Shown here in pieces: positions 27,445-36,572 of a stretch of 64,000 bases of DNA (positions within the stretch are counted from its first letter, which is position 1; the number at the start of each line of letters is the position of its first letter). Source of the stretch: JASLDZ01 sp964244065 (GTDB lineage: Bacteria; Pseudomonadota; Alphaproteobacteria; Caulobacterales; Caulobacteraceae); the NCBI GenBank assembly GCA_964244065.1, contig CAXTHH010000002.1:310001-374000 (forward strand). The letters run 5' to 3'. A model generated the notes under the pieces. It did no database searches, was not told the origin of the DNA, and saw only the letters and a program-made list of their open reading frames with translations. The position numbers and the translations under genes were made by a program.

Positions 27445-27924
27445 TCAGCGCTCCTCCTCGTCTTCGCCGGGCAGCGCAATGTCGTCCCCCTCGATGTCGG
27501 CGTCCTCGTCCTCCAGGAAGGGCACGTCGTCGGCCTCCTCCTCCTCGTCGGCGACCACGTCGGCCTCCTCGTCATAGTCCACGCCGAGGTCGGCGTCGGG
27601 CTCGGCCGGCGCGGCGACCCCGCCTTCGGCGTCGTCGTCGTCCGCGGCGGCGGGGTCGGGCTCGTCGGCTGCCTCGTCGATCTCGGGCGTGGCCTCCGCC
27701 TCCTCCTCGAACGCCTCGGTCTCCTCGTCGCGGACGGGCTTGGCCTCCGTCTCCTCGAAGTCGCGCACGGCGGCGCGCGGACGGGCGCGGCGGCTCTTCA
27801 GGGCTTCCTCGGGGTCGAACTCGAACTCGCACTTGGGGCAGTGGGCCGGGCGCTTGGCGAGATCGTAGAACTTGGTCTGGCAGTTCGGGCAGATCTGCTT
27901 CTGCCCGAGGGCGGGGTCGGCCAA
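27445..27924 (-). CDS. TIGR02300 family zinc-ribbon/acidic protein
   Basis: 159 aa from TTG 27924. The N-terminal 35 residues form a zinc ribbon with C12, C15, C29 and C32 (CPNC and CPKC) around KFYDLAKRPAH; the rest is extremely acidic with runs of Asp and Glu. This is the layout of the TIGR02300 family, found in nearly all Alphaproteobacteria, of unknown function. The TTG start is preferred because it places MADPALGQKQICPNC at the family start; no ATG or GTG lies between it and the zinc ribbon. It is divergent from aroA, as is usual for this family, with 76 bp between starts. Confidence 0.85.
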   Translation of the reverse strand: MADPALGQKQICPNCQTKFYDLAKRPAHCPKCEFEFDPEEALKSRRARPRAAVRDFEETEAKPVRDEETEAFEEEAEATPEIDEAADEPDPAAADDDDAEGGVAAPAEPDADLGVDYDEEADVVADEEEEADDVPFLEDEDADIEGDDIALPGEDEEER

Positions 27925-28000
27925 AGGAGCCTCGAAGGTCCGGGGGTAAAAGCGGCGGGCTCCTTGCCACGCTGGCGCCCCGGCTGTCAAAGCGCCGCAC

Positions 28001-29326
28001 GTGGCCGCCGAAGCACCCTCCGTCCTCCTCGCCCGGCCGGGCCGACCCCTGCGTGGACGGGTGCGCGCCCCGGGGGACAAGTCGATCTCGCACCGGGCGC
28101 TGATCCTCGGCGCCCTGGCGAGCGGCCGCACGGAGGCGACGGGGCTCCTGGAGGGGGCCGACGTGCTCGCCACCGCCGCCGCCATGCGCGCGTTCGGCGC
28201 CGAGGTCTCCCGGCTCGGCGGGGGGCGCTGGGCGGTGGAAGGCCGTGGCGGCTTCGCGGAGCCGCCCGAGGTGATCGACTGCGGCAACGCCGGCACCGCC
28301 GTGCGGCTGATCCTGGGGGCGGCCGCCGCCTTCCCGCTCTCGGCCACCTTCACCGGCGACGCCTCGCTGCGCGGGCGACCCATGGGCCGGGTGGTCGAGC
28401 CGCTGGAGCGCATGGGCGCGCGCACGCTGGGGCGGGCCGGCGGGCGCCTGCCGCTGACCCTGGCGGGCGGCGGCCTCGTCGGCCTCGACTACGCCCTGCC
28501 GACGCCCTCCGCCCAGGTGAAGTCGGCGGTGCTGCTGGCCGGGCTGGGGGCGCAGGGCGAGACGGTGGTGCGCGAGCCGGAGCCCACGCGCGACCACACC
28601 GAGCGCATGCTCCGCGCCTTCGGCGCCGCCGTGGAGGTGGAGGACGCCCCCGGGGGCGGCCGCACGGCGCGCGTGCGCGGCGGCGTGCGGCTGAGGGGCG
28701 CGAGCGTGACGGTGCCCGGCGACCCCTCGTCCGCCGCCTTCCCGCTCGTCGCCGGCCTGCTCGTGCCGGGGTCGGAGGTGACGGTGGAGGGCGTGCTGCT
28801 CAACCCGCTGCGCACCGGCCTCTACGACACCCTGCGCGAGATGGGGGCCGACCTGCGCGTGGAGGCGGCCCGGGAGTCCGGCGGCGAGCCGGTGGGCGAC
28901 CTCGTCGCGCGCGCCTCCCCGCTCCGCGGCGTGGTCGTGCCCCCCCAGCGGGCGCCGTCGATGATCGACGAGTACCCCGTGCTGGCCGTCGCCGCCGCGT
29001 TCGCGGAGGGCGAGACCGTGATGCGCGGCGTCGGCGAGCTGCGCGTGAAGGAGAGCGACCGGATCGCGCTCACCGCGGCCCTGGTGCGCGCCTGCGGCGG
29101 CGAGTGCGAGGAGGAGCCGCAGGGGCTGGTCGTCCACGGCCGCGGCCGCCCGCTTCCCGGCGGGGCGCGGGTGCGGACGCGGGGCGACCACCGCATCGCC
29201 ATGAGCGCGCTGGTGCTGGGCCTGGCGGCCGAGCGCGAGGTGGGCGTGGACGAGGCCGGGATGATCGCGACGAGCTTCCCGGGCTTCGCCGAGCTGATGC
29301 GCGGGCTGGGCGCGGACCTGGGCTGA
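28001..29326 (+). CDS. aroA: 3-phosphoshikimate 1-carboxyvinyltransferase (EPSP synthase)
   Basis: 441 aa from GTG 28001. EPSP synthase joins PEP and shikimate-3-phosphate in the sixth step of aromatic amino acid synthesis. PGDKSISHRA (K27), NAGT at 96-99, RPMGRVVEPLERMGA, PSAQVKSAVLLAG and KESDR are the substrate-binding motifs. The RPMGR and SAQVKSAVLLAGL segments place it with the class II-like enzymes of Alphaproteobacteria, such as the Agrobacterium CP4 type. At the position where CP4 has Ala (NAAT) this protein has Gly98 (NAGT), the residue associated with glyphosate sensitivity. Divergent from the TIGR02300 gene. Confidence 0.96.
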   Translation: MAAEAPSVLLARPGRPLRGRVRAPGDKSISHRALILGALASGRTEATGLLEGADVLATAAAMRAFGAEVSRLGGGRWAVEGRGGFAEPPEVIDCGNAGTAVRLILGAAAAFPLSATFTGDASLRGRPMGRVVEPLERMGARTLGRAGGRLPLTLAGGGLVGLDYALPTPSAQVKSAVLLAGLGAQGETVVREPEPTRDHTERMLRAFGAAVEVEDAPGGGRTARVRGGVRLRGASVTVPGDPSSAAFPLVAGLLVPGSEVTVEGVLLNPLRTGLYDTLREMGADLRVEAARESGGEPVGDLVARASPLRGVVVPPQRAPSMIDEYPVLAVAAAFAEGETVMRGVGELRVKESDRIALTAALVRACGGECEEEPQGLVVHGRGRPLPGGARVRTRGDHRIAMSALVLGLAAEREVGVDEAGMIATSFPGFAELMRGLGADLG

Positions 29327-29380
29327 CCGCAAGAGGGGTGGGGAGTCTCCACTCGTCGAACGGCGCGGCGGGGTAGCCGC

Positions 29381-30166
29381 TCAGCCCCGCCGGCGCCGCG
29401 GCAGCGACCAGGCGCGGAACGGCTCGAACGCCGACCCCGCCCAGCCCTGGGCGGTGACCTCCACCGTGTCGTCCGTCCAGGTGATCGTGTTGAAACCGGG
29501 CGGCGCGCCCCGGGTGCGCACGCTCAGCGTGCCGGCGCCCACGGCGTAGGTCAGGCCGTCGCCGGCGGCCAGCGGCACGGCGAAGGGGGTGTGCACGTGG
29601 CCGGTCAGGATCAGGTCCACCCCGCGCTCGGCCATGAGCGCGGCGGCCAGCTCGCCCCGGTGCACGCCGCCGGAGACGGGGGCGCCCGTGGCCTCGACCA
29701 GCGGGTGGTGGCAGCTGACGATGCGCAGGCCGTCGGGGGCGGCGGCCTCCAGCTCGTGGGCGGCCCCCTTGCAGACGCCGAGGTCGATGGCGCCCTTGCT
29801 CCAGTCCGGCCGGGGCTGGGCGCCGCGGGAGGTGTTGATCATCCTCACCGCGAAACCCTCGCCGTCGTGCGCGCCCGAGAAGGGGTCGCCCACCCAGCGG
29901 CTATAGCGCGCGAAGGGCGTCAGGGCGCGGAGCAGCAGGTTCCAGTAGGGCGTGTCGTGGTTGCCGGGGGTGTGCAGCAGGGGGCGGGGCAGCCGGTCCA
30001 GCCATCCGCGTCCCGCGATGAACTCGCGGGGCAGGCCGTTCAGCGTCAGGTCGCCGCTGAACACCACCAGCGCGGGCGCCCAGGCGGCGGCGAACTCCAG
30101 GGCGGCGGCGGTGGGCGCCGGGTCCTCGCCGCCCCAGTGCACGTCGGTGAGGTGCAGGATGCGCAT
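29381..30166 (-). CDS. Calcineurin-like metallophosphoesterase
   Basis: 261 aa. The five metal-binding blocks of the family are present: LTDVHWGGED (DxH), FSGDLT (GDxx), GNHD, CHHPLVE and TGHVHTPF (GHxH). Such enzymes hydrolyse phosphomono- or phosphodiesters with two metal ions, and no signal peptide is seen, so it is likely cytoplasmic. Its ATG overlaps the stop of the upstream lipid-kinase gene (ATGA), so the two are co-translated. A role in phospholipid or cyclic-nucleotide turnover is plausible from this pairing but is inference. Confidence 0.9.
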   Translation of the reverse strand: MRILHLTDVHWGGEDPAPTAAALEFAAAWAPALVVFSGDLTLNGLPREFIAGRGWLDRLPRPLLHTPGNHDTPYWNLLLRALTPFARYSRWVGDPFSGAHDGEGFAVRMINTSRGAQPRPDWSKGAIDLGVCKGAAHELEAAAPDGLRIVSCHHPLVEATGAPVSGGVHRGELAAALMAERGVDLILTGHVHTPFAVPLAAGDGLTYAVGAGTLSVRTRGAPPGFNTITWTDDTVEVTAQGWAGSAFEPFRAWSLPRRRRG

Positions 30167-31179
30167 CAGCCGCCCGCCTCGCCGGCCGCCGCCTGGGCGG
30201 CGGTGTCGATGGCGGCGGCCTGCTCGCGCGCCTGCCGCTCGCCCGCGGCCGCGGACGCGGGTTCCACCTCCGGCAGGTAGAGGGCGCGGAAGGCGGCCGG
30301 GCGGTGGCGGATCAGGGCGCCCGGGGGCAGGGGGCGGGCCTCGCCGTCCAGCACCGCGGGCGTGCGGCGATGGCGGCCGCGCAGGCGCACCTCGCGGGCC
30401 GCGCCGGCCTCCACGGCCGAGTCGAGCCGCCAGTCGCCCAGAAGATCGGCCAGCAGCGTGCGGGCGCCCAGCCGCAGGGCGTCCGCCGCGCCGCGCGGGT
30501 TCAGCGCCGCCACGTCCAACGCGTCGTCGGTGGACATGACGCGGGAGACCAGCGGGCACATGATGCTCAGCGCCTCCGCCTTCCGCTCGGGCCCCCCGTC
30601 CAGCCGGTAGCGGAGGCGGCGGGAGAAGGCGCGGCCCAGCGCCACCCGCGCGGCGCGCCAGGCCTGGCGCAGCCGGCCCTTGCGCACCGCCTCGCGCGCG
30701 GGCTGCCACAGGGCGGGGGCGCCGACGATGGCGGCGCAGAAGAAGAGCTGGCCGTCCACCTCGCCGCCGCTGACGGGCTTCACCTCGCCGCGGGCCAGCG
30801 CCTCGGTCAGCGCCTCCGGCCAGGGGCGGCGGCCGAACAGGGCGTAAGGCAGCATGTTCATCGTGCCCCCGGGGAGGGGCGCGACCACGGGGCCGTCCGG
30901 CCCGGCGAGCTGGCAGGCGAGGCGGGCGGTGCCGTCGCCCGCGAGCGTGATCAGCAGGTCAGGCTTGGCCGCCACCGCCTCGCGCAGGGCGAGGTCGATC
31001 TCGGCGGGCCGGCAGTCGGCGACGTGCGCCTCCAGCCCGTGCTCGGCCAGCAGCGTCTCCAGCTGTCGCGCGGCGCCCGGGCTCACCCCGCCGGACGCCC
31101 CGTTCACCACCGCCCGCACCCGGCGCACGCCGACGAGCGCGGCGGAGAAGGCCGCGGGGGCGTGCGCATCGTCGGGCAT
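30166..31179 (-). CDS. Diacylglycerol kinase family lipid kinase
   Basis: 337 aa from ATG 31179; a GTG at 31206 would add 9 residues. The N-terminal catalytic domain has VVNGASGG, the nucleotide loop LITLAGDGTARL (canonical GGDGT reads AGDGT here) and PLPGGTMNMLPYAL, which define the DAGK_cat/YegS/LCB5 superfamily. The C-terminal beta-sandwich includes VLDGEARPL. The substrate may be diacylglycerol, a sphingoid base or another lipid. It is the first gene of a pair with the metallophosphoesterase, coupled by a 4-nt overlap, and divergent from the FadL-type porin. Confidence 0.88.
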   Translation of the reverse strand: MPDDAHAPAAFSAALVGVRRVRAVVNGASGGVSPGAARQLETLLAEHGLEAHVADCRPAEIDLALREAVAAKPDLLITLAGDGTARLACQLAGPDGPVVAPLPGGTMNMLPYALFGRRPWPEALTEALARGEVKPVSGGEVDGQLFFCAAIVGAPALWQPAREAVRKGRLRQAWRAARVALGRAFSRRLRYRLDGGPERKAEALSIMCPLVSRVMSTDDALDVAALNPRGAADALRLGARTLLADLLGDWRLDSAVEAGAAREVRLRGRHRRTPAVLDGEARPLPPGALIRHRPAAFRALYLPEVEPASAAAGERQAREQAAAIDTAAQAAAGEAGG

Positions 31180-31361
31180 GGCGGGCGAACGTGGTGCGGA
31201 AACCACAGGTTCCGCCGCACGCGCCGGTTCGGCCCGGCGATGCGAGGCCGGGTGTCCACAGGCTCACTTCAAGCCCTCGACAAGCCGGCGAACCCGGCGC
31301 AAACGCCCGCCCCCCGCGGGTCCCTCCCGCGGAAGTCCCGCGTACCCTGTCGAGAGTTCCC

Positions 31362-32666
31362 ATGCGTCGCGTCCAGCTTCTCTCCTCCGCCGCGAGCCTC
31401 GCGGCGGCGCTCCTCGCCGCCTCCGCCGCGCAGGCCGGCGGCTTCTACGTCCAGGAACAGTCGGCCAAGGGCCTGGGCCGCGCCTACTCGGGCGAGGCGG
31501 CCGACACGGGCGCCGACAGCCTGTGGTGGAACCCCGCCGCGATCGGCTCGATCACCGGCAGGGAGATCTACAGCGGCCTGCACATCATCGACGTGGAGGC
31601 CGGCGTCAGCGACACGGGATCCACCCTGCGTCGCCCGACGCTTCCGGGCGTCGCCCTGCCCGTGGGCGGCGAGCCCCGCGCCTACAACCCGGTGAAGCTG
31701 GGCGTGGTGCCGAACCTGGCCGCGGCCTGGCGCGTGAACGACCGCATCGCCGTGGGCCTGGCGGTGAACGCGCCCTTCGACTTCATCACCCGCTACAGCT
31801 CGTCGAGCTGGACGCGCTACAGCGCGATCAAGTCGCGGCTCCTGAACATCGACGTGCAGCCCACCGTGGCGATCCACGTGAACGACAAGCTGGACCTGGG
31901 CGCGGGCCTGGACATCTCCTACGCCGACGCGACGCTCACCAACGCGCTGCCGAACCTCTCGCCGGCGCTGCCCGACGGGCGGCAGGACCTGCGCGGCGAC
32001 GGGTGGGACCTCGGCTACGTCGTCGGTGCGCAGTACCGGCCCGTCCGCCGCCTGACCCTGGCCGCCTCCTACCGCTCGAAGATCGACCACGAGCTGGACG
32101 GCCGCGTGCGCGTGAACGCCCTGGCCGGCACGCCGGCGGCGATCAACCTGGACACCCCGGGCGTCGCCAGCTTCTCCACCCCGTGGATCGCCACCTTCGG
32201 CGCGCGCTACGCCCTCACGGACAGGCTGACGCTGAACGCCCAGGTCCAGCGCCTCGGCTGGAGCGAGTTCGACGCGATCCGCGTCACCTACACCGGCGGC
32301 GGCTCCGTCACCCCGCAGGGCTACGAGGACGTGACCAACGTCTCGCTGGGCGCCGACTACGCCGTCACGCCGGACTGGACGGTGCGCGCGGGCGTGCAGG
32401 TGGACGAGACGCCGACCCCCGACGTGGGCCGCACCGCCCGCGTGCCGGACGGCGACCGCGTGCTGATCGGCGCGGGCACGTCGTTCAAGGTCGGCCCGCG
32501 GCTCTCCTTCGATCTGGCCGGCGGCTACATCCACTTCGACGACAGCCGCATCAACTCCACCGAGACCGCCTTCCCGGGCACGGCGGCCGCGATCGCCGTG
32601 TCGAACCAGGGACGGGTGGAGGGCGCCGGCTACGTGCTCTCCGCCGGTGCGCACCTGCGGTTCTGA
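31362..32666 (+). CDS. FadL family outer membrane transporter
   Basis: 434 aa. A 25-residue signal peptide ends at AAQAG. The mature start GGFYVQEQSAKGLGRAYSGE and the following DSLWWNPAAIGSI are the hallmark of FadL/OMPP1/TodX proteins, whose N-terminus plugs a 14-strand beta-barrel. C-terminal aromatic closure is LRF. The family takes up long-chain fatty acids or aromatic hydrocarbons by lateral diffusion. The start at ATG 31362 is chosen for its signal peptide. It is followed after 64 bp by an OmpA-like lipoprotein gene on the same strand. Confidence 0.92.
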   Translation: MRRVQLLSSAASLAAALLAASAAQAGGFYVQEQSAKGLGRAYSGEAADTGADSLWWNPAAIGSITGREIYSGLHIIDVEAGVSDTGSTLRRPTLPGVALPVGGEPRAYNPVKLGVVPNLAAAWRVNDRIAVGLAVNAPFDFITRYSSSSWTRYSAIKSRLLNIDVQPTVAIHVNDKLDLGAGLDISYADATLTNALPNLSPALPDGRQDLRGDGWDLGYVVGAQYRPVRRLTLAASYRSKIDHELDGRVRVNALAGTPAAINLDTPGVASFSTPWIATFGARYALTDRLTLNAQVQRLGWSEFDAIRVTYTGGGSVTPQGYEDVTNVSLGADYAVTPDWTVRAGVQVDETPTPDVGRTARVPDGDRVLIGAGTSFKVGPRLSFDLAGGYIHFDDSRINSTETAFPGTAAAIAVSNQGRVEGAGYVLSAGAHLRF

Positions 32667-32730
32667 GCCGGGCGGCGCGGGGAACCTTGGCCGTAAAGGT
32701 CGCGTTTCCCCTTCCGGTGTGGAGAGCGTG

Positions 32731-33213
32731 ATGATGGTCGGGCGGCGGACGGTGCGGACGGCGGCGATGATGGGCGTGGTGCTGGCCGCGGCGGGGCTGT
32801 CGCTGGCCGGCTGCGGCAGCCTGGGCGGCTCGGCGCCGGCGCCCGGTCGCGCCGCGGTGAGCGGTCGCTGCGCCGACGAGAGCTTCCCCATCTACTTCGC
32901 CCGGGGCTCGGCCGAGCTGACGGAGCCCGCGCGCACCGTCATCGCGTCGGCGTCCAGCCGCATCGCGGGCTGCCGGATCACCGCGGTGGACGTGCGCGGC
33001 ATCTCCCTGCCCGACGAGGCGGGGGCGCGCGCCGACGCCGCCATCACCCAGAGCCGGGCGGACAACGTGGCGCGGGCGCTCGCCGCCGCGGGCCTGCCCG
33101 CCCCGGCGTTCGACGTCCAGATCGCGGGCTCCAGCCGCCCGCCCATGCGCCCCAATCGCCGCGAGCCCCTGGCCCGCCGCACGGAAGTCGTGCTGCACGC
33201 CACGCCGGCCTGA
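32731..33213 (+). CDS. OmpA-domain-like lipoprotein
   Basis: 160 aa from ATG 32731 (an in-frame ATG follows at once, 32734). A lipobox LSLAGC ends the signal sequence at about residue 28, so it should be lipidated and membrane-anchored. The mature part, FPIYFARGSAELTEPARTVIA through a RADNVARALAAAGLP segment to RRTEVVL, follows the OmpA C-terminal peptidoglycan-binding fold, though the usual NxxLSxxRA element is only partly kept. It probably tethers outer membrane and cell wall. Downstream of the FadL-type gene. Confidence 0.78.
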   Translation: MMVGRRTVRTAAMMGVVLAAAGLSLAGCGSLGGSAPAPGRAAVSGRCADESFPIYFARGSAELTEPARTVIASASSRIAGCRITAVDVRGISLPDEAGARADAAITQSRADNVARALAAAGLPAPAFDVQIAGSSRPPMRPNRREPLARRTEVVLHATPA

Positions 33214-33227
33214 GCGACCGACCGCCC

Positions 33228-33328
33228 GTCATCCTCGGGCTCGACCCGAGGACCGGGCGCGGATTGCGGCTCCACCTATCCGGACGCGCGCCGGCGGCTC
33301 GGCCCTCGGGTCAAGCCCGAGGGATGCG
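33228..33328. repeat. Intergenic palindromic repeat, second copy of the 1927-2030 family
   Basis: Arms at 33228-33253 and 33301-33326 are near reverse complements; each itself holds a CTCGGG...CCCGAG hairpin. It lies between the convergent OmpA-like lipoprotein and acetyltransferase genes. It shares its core with the repeat at 1927-2030. Confidence 0.75.
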
Positions 33329-33398
33329 GCGAGGGGGAGGCCGTGTCGTGAAGGCGACCGGGCCGCTCCGGTGTGGACCCGGTCCGGCGACGCCAGGC

Positions 33399-34490
33399 TC
33401 AGCCCTGGTGCAGGCCGCGCCACAGGTCCATGCGCCGCATGGCCTTGCCCGGCAGGTGCGAGAAGCGGCCCAGCGGCAGGCTCTCCGCCGCGCGCCGCAC
33501 GCGGTACTGCGCCCAGCGTCCGGCCAGCGCCGCCGAGGCGCGGCCCGCGAAGCCGTGGCCCACGGGGCGCGAGGCGTTCGCCAGGCTGGTCTTGAAGCGA
33601 TAGGCGCCGGGTCCGAGGTCGAACTCGCGCATCCCGCGCGCCGCCGCCCAGCGCAGCATCTCCACAATCAGGATCACGCCCGGGGAGTGGCGCTGCGCCT
33701 CCTCGTCGTGCGCGATGAACCAGGCGTGCAGCACCGGCCCGTTGGTCAGGGCGATGTGCGTGGCCACCAGCCGGCCGTCGGCGTGCAGGGTGAACAGGTG
33801 CGCGCCGAACCGGTCGCCGGCCTCGTCGCGCAGGCGGTCCAGGAAGGCGGGCACCCAGGGCGTGGCGAAGATGTCGGTCTGGCGCGTGGCGCCGTACTGG
33901 GCGCGCTTCCACGCCACCGCCGTGTCCCAGTCCTCGCGCGAGGCGGACTGGGCGGTGAAGACGGCGGCGCCCACCTCCTTCTCCAGCCGGCGCTTCTTCT
34001 TGGCCGTGTCGGCCAGGATGTTGGAGCCGGCCGCCTTGCGCTCGGCGGCGTAGGCGTCGAACCCGTTCGCCAGGTCGATGATGTGCGACTCCCCGAACAC
34101 GCGCAGATGCGCCCCCAGGCCGGGGCTGTCGGTCAGCGTGTTGTACAGGTCCAGCCGCTGCACGCGCAGGGCGCGGGCGAGGTCGGCGGCGTCCACGCGC
34201 ACGCCCTCCTCGGCCACCACGGCCTGGTAGTCGCAGAGCGGCGCGCCGAGCGGCAGGGCGGTGAACGGCCCGGCGCGCACGGGGAAGAAGCCCGCCGGCC
34301 GGCCCCCGTCCTGGCGCAGCACGGCCACGCGGCCGCTGCGCGCGTCGGGCCCGCCCGAGCGCGCCAGCGTCAGCGCCCACTCGGGAGCGAGGTAGGGCGA
34401 GCCCATGTGCGGCCGGGCCGCCTGGATCGCGCGCCAGGCGTCCAGCTCGGCGGGGCCGAGGTCCAGCGGGCGCACGACGTCGATCTTCAT
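33399..34490 (-). CDS. GNAT/FemAB-like N-acetyltransferase (CelD/BioF2-like)
   Basis: 363 aa from ATG 34490; an upstream extension to 34529 is less family-like. It consists of two GNAT-like halves, the second with LFTLHADGRLVATHIAL, then HSPGVILIVEMLRWAAARGM and FDLGPGAYRFKTSLA, typical of the CelD/BioF2-like group. These enzymes acylate amino sugars or peptides in polysaccharide and cell-wall synthesis. In Caulobacter a member of this superfamily (HfsK) modifies the holdfast, but orthology cannot be claimed here because no holdfast genes are adjacent. Confidence 0.82.
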   Translation of the reverse strand: MKIDVVRPLDLGPAELDAWRAIQAARPHMGSPYLAPEWALTLARSGGPDARSGRVAVLRQDGGRPAGFFPVRAGPFTALPLGAPLCDYQAVVAEEGVRVDAADLARALRVQRLDLYNTLTDSPGLGAHLRVFGESHIIDLANGFDAYAAERKAAGSNILADTAKKKRRLEKEVGAAVFTAQSASREDWDTAVAWKRAQYGATRQTDIFATPWVPAFLDRLRDEAGDRFGAHLFTLHADGRLVATHIALTNGPVLHAWFIAHDEEAQRHSPGVILIVEMLRWAAARGMREFDLGPGAYRFKTSLANASRPVGHGFAGRASAALAGRWAQYRVRRAAESLPLGRFSHLPGKAMRRMDLWRGLHQG

Positions 34491-34537
34491 GGGGCTGCAG
34501 TACGCCCGACTGGTTGCCGTTCGGTTCACCGACGCGT

Positions 34538-34632
34538 CCGCTCATCCCCGCGAAAGCGGGGATCTCCGTCCATGAGGGCGCGACCAGGGCGCCCGAGCGG
34601 TGCGAGATCCCCGCCCTCGCGGGGATGAGCGG
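34538..34632. repeat. Intergenic palindromic repeat, 'CATCCCCGCGAAAGCGGGGAT' family
   Basis: Arms of about 30 nt at 34538-34568 and 34603-34632 are nearly perfect reverse complements, each with an inner hairpin (CCCCGC...GCGGGG). It lies upstream of the acetyltransferase gene and downstream of rimO. It resembles, but differs in sequence from, the repeat at 39315-39407. Confidence 0.75.
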
Positions 34633-34638
34633 AACCGA

Positions 34639-36039
34639 TCAGCGGCGGGAGATCACGCGGTGCAGCCGCCGGGGTGGGGCGGCGAGGCCGGCGGCGGGCC
34701 CGTCGAGCGCGACGGCGTGCAGGTCGAAGGCGTCGGTGCGCTCCACGCGCACCCGGGCCAGCTCGCCCGCGCGCAGGTGCCCCGCGCCCCGGACATGGAC
34801 CACGCCGTCCACCTCCGGGGCGTCCGCCTCGGTGCGGGCCACGGCCGTGCCGTCCGGGCGCACGGCGTCGACCAGCACGGGCAGGGTGCGCCCGACCTTG
34901 GCGCGCAGCTTGTCGCGGCTGAGGCGGGCGGCGAGGGTCATCAGCCGCTCGCGCCGCGCCTGCTTGACCGGCTCGGGCACGTGGTCGGGCAGGGCGTTCG
35001 CGGCGGCTCCGCGCACGTCCTCGTAGGCGAAGGCCCCCACGCGATCGAGCCTGGCCTCCTCCAGCCAGCTCAGCAGGTGCTCGAACTCGGCCTCGGTCTC
35101 GCCGGGGAAGCCCACCACGAAGGTGGAGCGGACCACCAGCTCGGGCTGGACCGCGCGCCAGCGGGCCAGGCGCTCCAGGGTGCGGTCGGCGGCGGCGGGG
35201 CGGCGCATGCGCTTCAGCACGGCCGGGTGGGCGTGCTGGAAGGGGATGTCGAGGTAGGGCAGCAGGGCGCCCGGCCGCATCAGCGGGATCACCTTGTCCA
35301 CGTGCGGGTAGGGGTAGACATAGTGCAGCCGCACCCACACGCCGAGCTCGGACAGGCCCTCCGCCAGGCCCAGCAGGTCGCCGGAGCGCTCGCGCCCGCG
35401 CCACACGCCCGGGGCGTAGCGGCGGTCCAGGCCGTAGGCGCTGGTGTCCTGGCTCACCACCAGGATCTCCTTCACGCCCGCCTCGACCAGCGCCTCCGCC
35501 TCGCGCAGCACCTCGTCGACGGGGCGGGAGGAGAGGGGGCCGCGCAGGGCGGGGATGATGCAGAAGCTGCACCTGTGGTCACAGCCCTCGCCGATCTTCA
35601 GGTAGGCGAAGTGCCGGGGCGTCAGCTTCAGGCCGGCCGCGGGCATGGGCGTCAGCTCGGCGAAGGGCTCGGCCGAGATGGTCTGCGGCGCGTGCCGGCG
35701 CACCGCCTCGGCCACCGCGTCATAGGCGTGGGCGCCCGTCACCGCCGCGACGCCCGGCACGGCGGCCCGGATGGTGGCCTCCTCGGCGCCCAGGCAGCCT
35801 GTGACGATCACCGGCTTGCCGCTGGCGTGCGCCTCGGCGATCGCCTCGAGGCTCTCGGCCCGAGCGCTGTCGAGGAAGGCGCAGGTGTTCACCACCACCG
35901 CGTCCGCGCCCTCGTAGGTGGCGCTGGTGGCGTAGCCCTCGCCCCGCAGGCGCGTGAGGATGCGCTCGCTGTCGACCAGCGCCTTGGGGCAGCCCAGGCT
36001 GACCATCCCCACCGTCTTGCGTTGCGCGGTCCCGCTCAT
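34639..36039 (-). CDS. rimO: Ribosomal protein S12 methylthiotransferase RimO
   Basis: 466 aa radical-SAM enzyme that adds a methylthio group to an Asp of ribosomal protein S12. The N-terminal UPF0004 domain has VSLGCPKALVDSE, NTCAFLDSA and TGCLGAEE, supplying the three Cys of the auxiliary iron-sulfur cluster. The radical-SAM cluster is CDHRCSFC. A C-terminal TRAM domain (RVERTDAFDLHAVALDG) ends it. RimO rather than MiaB is indicated by the SLGCPKALVDSE signature. Start at ATG 36039; an ATG at 36120 would add residues unlike the family. Confidence 0.95.
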   Translation of the reverse strand: MSGTAQRKTVGMVSLGCPKALVDSERILTRLRGEGYATSATYEGADAVVVNTCAFLDSARAESLEAIAEAHASGKPVIVTGCLGAEEATIRAAVPGVAAVTGAHAYDAVAEAVRRHAPQTISAEPFAELTPMPAAGLKLTPRHFAYLKIGEGCDHRCSFCIIPALRGPLSSRPVDEVLREAEALVEAGVKEILVVSQDTSAYGLDRRYAPGVWRGRERSGDLLGLAEGLSELGVWVRLHYVYPYPHVDKVIPLMRPGALLPYLDIPFQHAHPAVLKRMRRPAAADRTLERLARWRAVQPELVVRSTFVVGFPGETEAEFEHLLSWLEEARLDRVGAFAYEDVRGAAANALPDHVPEPVKQARRERLMTLAARLSRDKLRAKVGRTLPVLVDAVRPDGTAVARTEADAPEVDGVVHVRGAGHLRAGELARVRVERTDAFDLHAVALDGPAAGLAAPPRRLHRVISRR

Positions 36040-36164
36040 CGTCCGTCCCGTCGAGGGCGGGGCGTCTAGCAGATCGGCGCCGCGGACGCGACCGGAGCCC
36101 ATCGCCAAGCTTGCGCGCAACCGGCCGGCCTCCCGGAGGTTAACGTGTGTGAATGGAGGTTCCC

Positions 36165-36566
36165 ATGCGCAAGCATCTCATGCTGGCCCTCGCGGGCGCG
36201 GCCCTCGTGGCCGCACCCGTGGCGGCCGAAGCCCAGAGCCGGGGCGGATACCGCGGCGGCGCCCGCGTCTCGGGCGGCGGGTACCGCGGCGGCGGCTACG
36301 CCCGCGGCGGGTATGGCGGCTATCGGGGCGGCTACTACCGCGGCGGCTACGGTCGCGGCTATGGCTACGGGTATGGCGGCGGAGCCGTCGCGGGGGCGCT
36401 CCTGGGCGGCCTGGTGGTCGGCTCGGCCCTGTCGAACGGCTACTACGGCGGCGGGTATGGCGGGTACTACGGTCCCTCGTACTCCGGCGGGTACTATGCA
36501 TACCCGACCTACTATGGCGGGTACCCCAGCTACTACGGGACGTACGGCTATCCCTACGGCTGGTGA
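36165..36566 (+). CDS. Exported Gly/Tyr-rich repeat protein
   Basis: 133 aa from ATG 36165, preceded by GGAGG at 36155-36159; an ATG at 36153 contains that ribosome-binding site and is less likely. After a signal peptide (LALAGAALVAAPVAAEAQ) come repeats of GGY, RGGY and GGYYR, then a short hydrophobic stretch GGAVAGALLGGLVVGSAL at about 72-89, and a Tyr-rich tail with GGYYxYPxYYGG-type units. The hydrophobic stretch resembles a glycine-zipper. Composition suggests a surface or envelope structural protein; no function is known. It converges with murI after 6 bp. Confidence 0.75.
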   Translation: MRKHLMLALAGAALVAAPVAAEAQSRGGYRGGARVSGGGYRGGGYARGGYGGYRGGYYRGGYGRGYGYGYGGGAVAGALLGGLVVGSALSNGYYGGGYGGYYGPSYSGGYYAYPTYYGGYPSYYGTYGYPYGW

Positions 36567-36572
36567 GCGGGC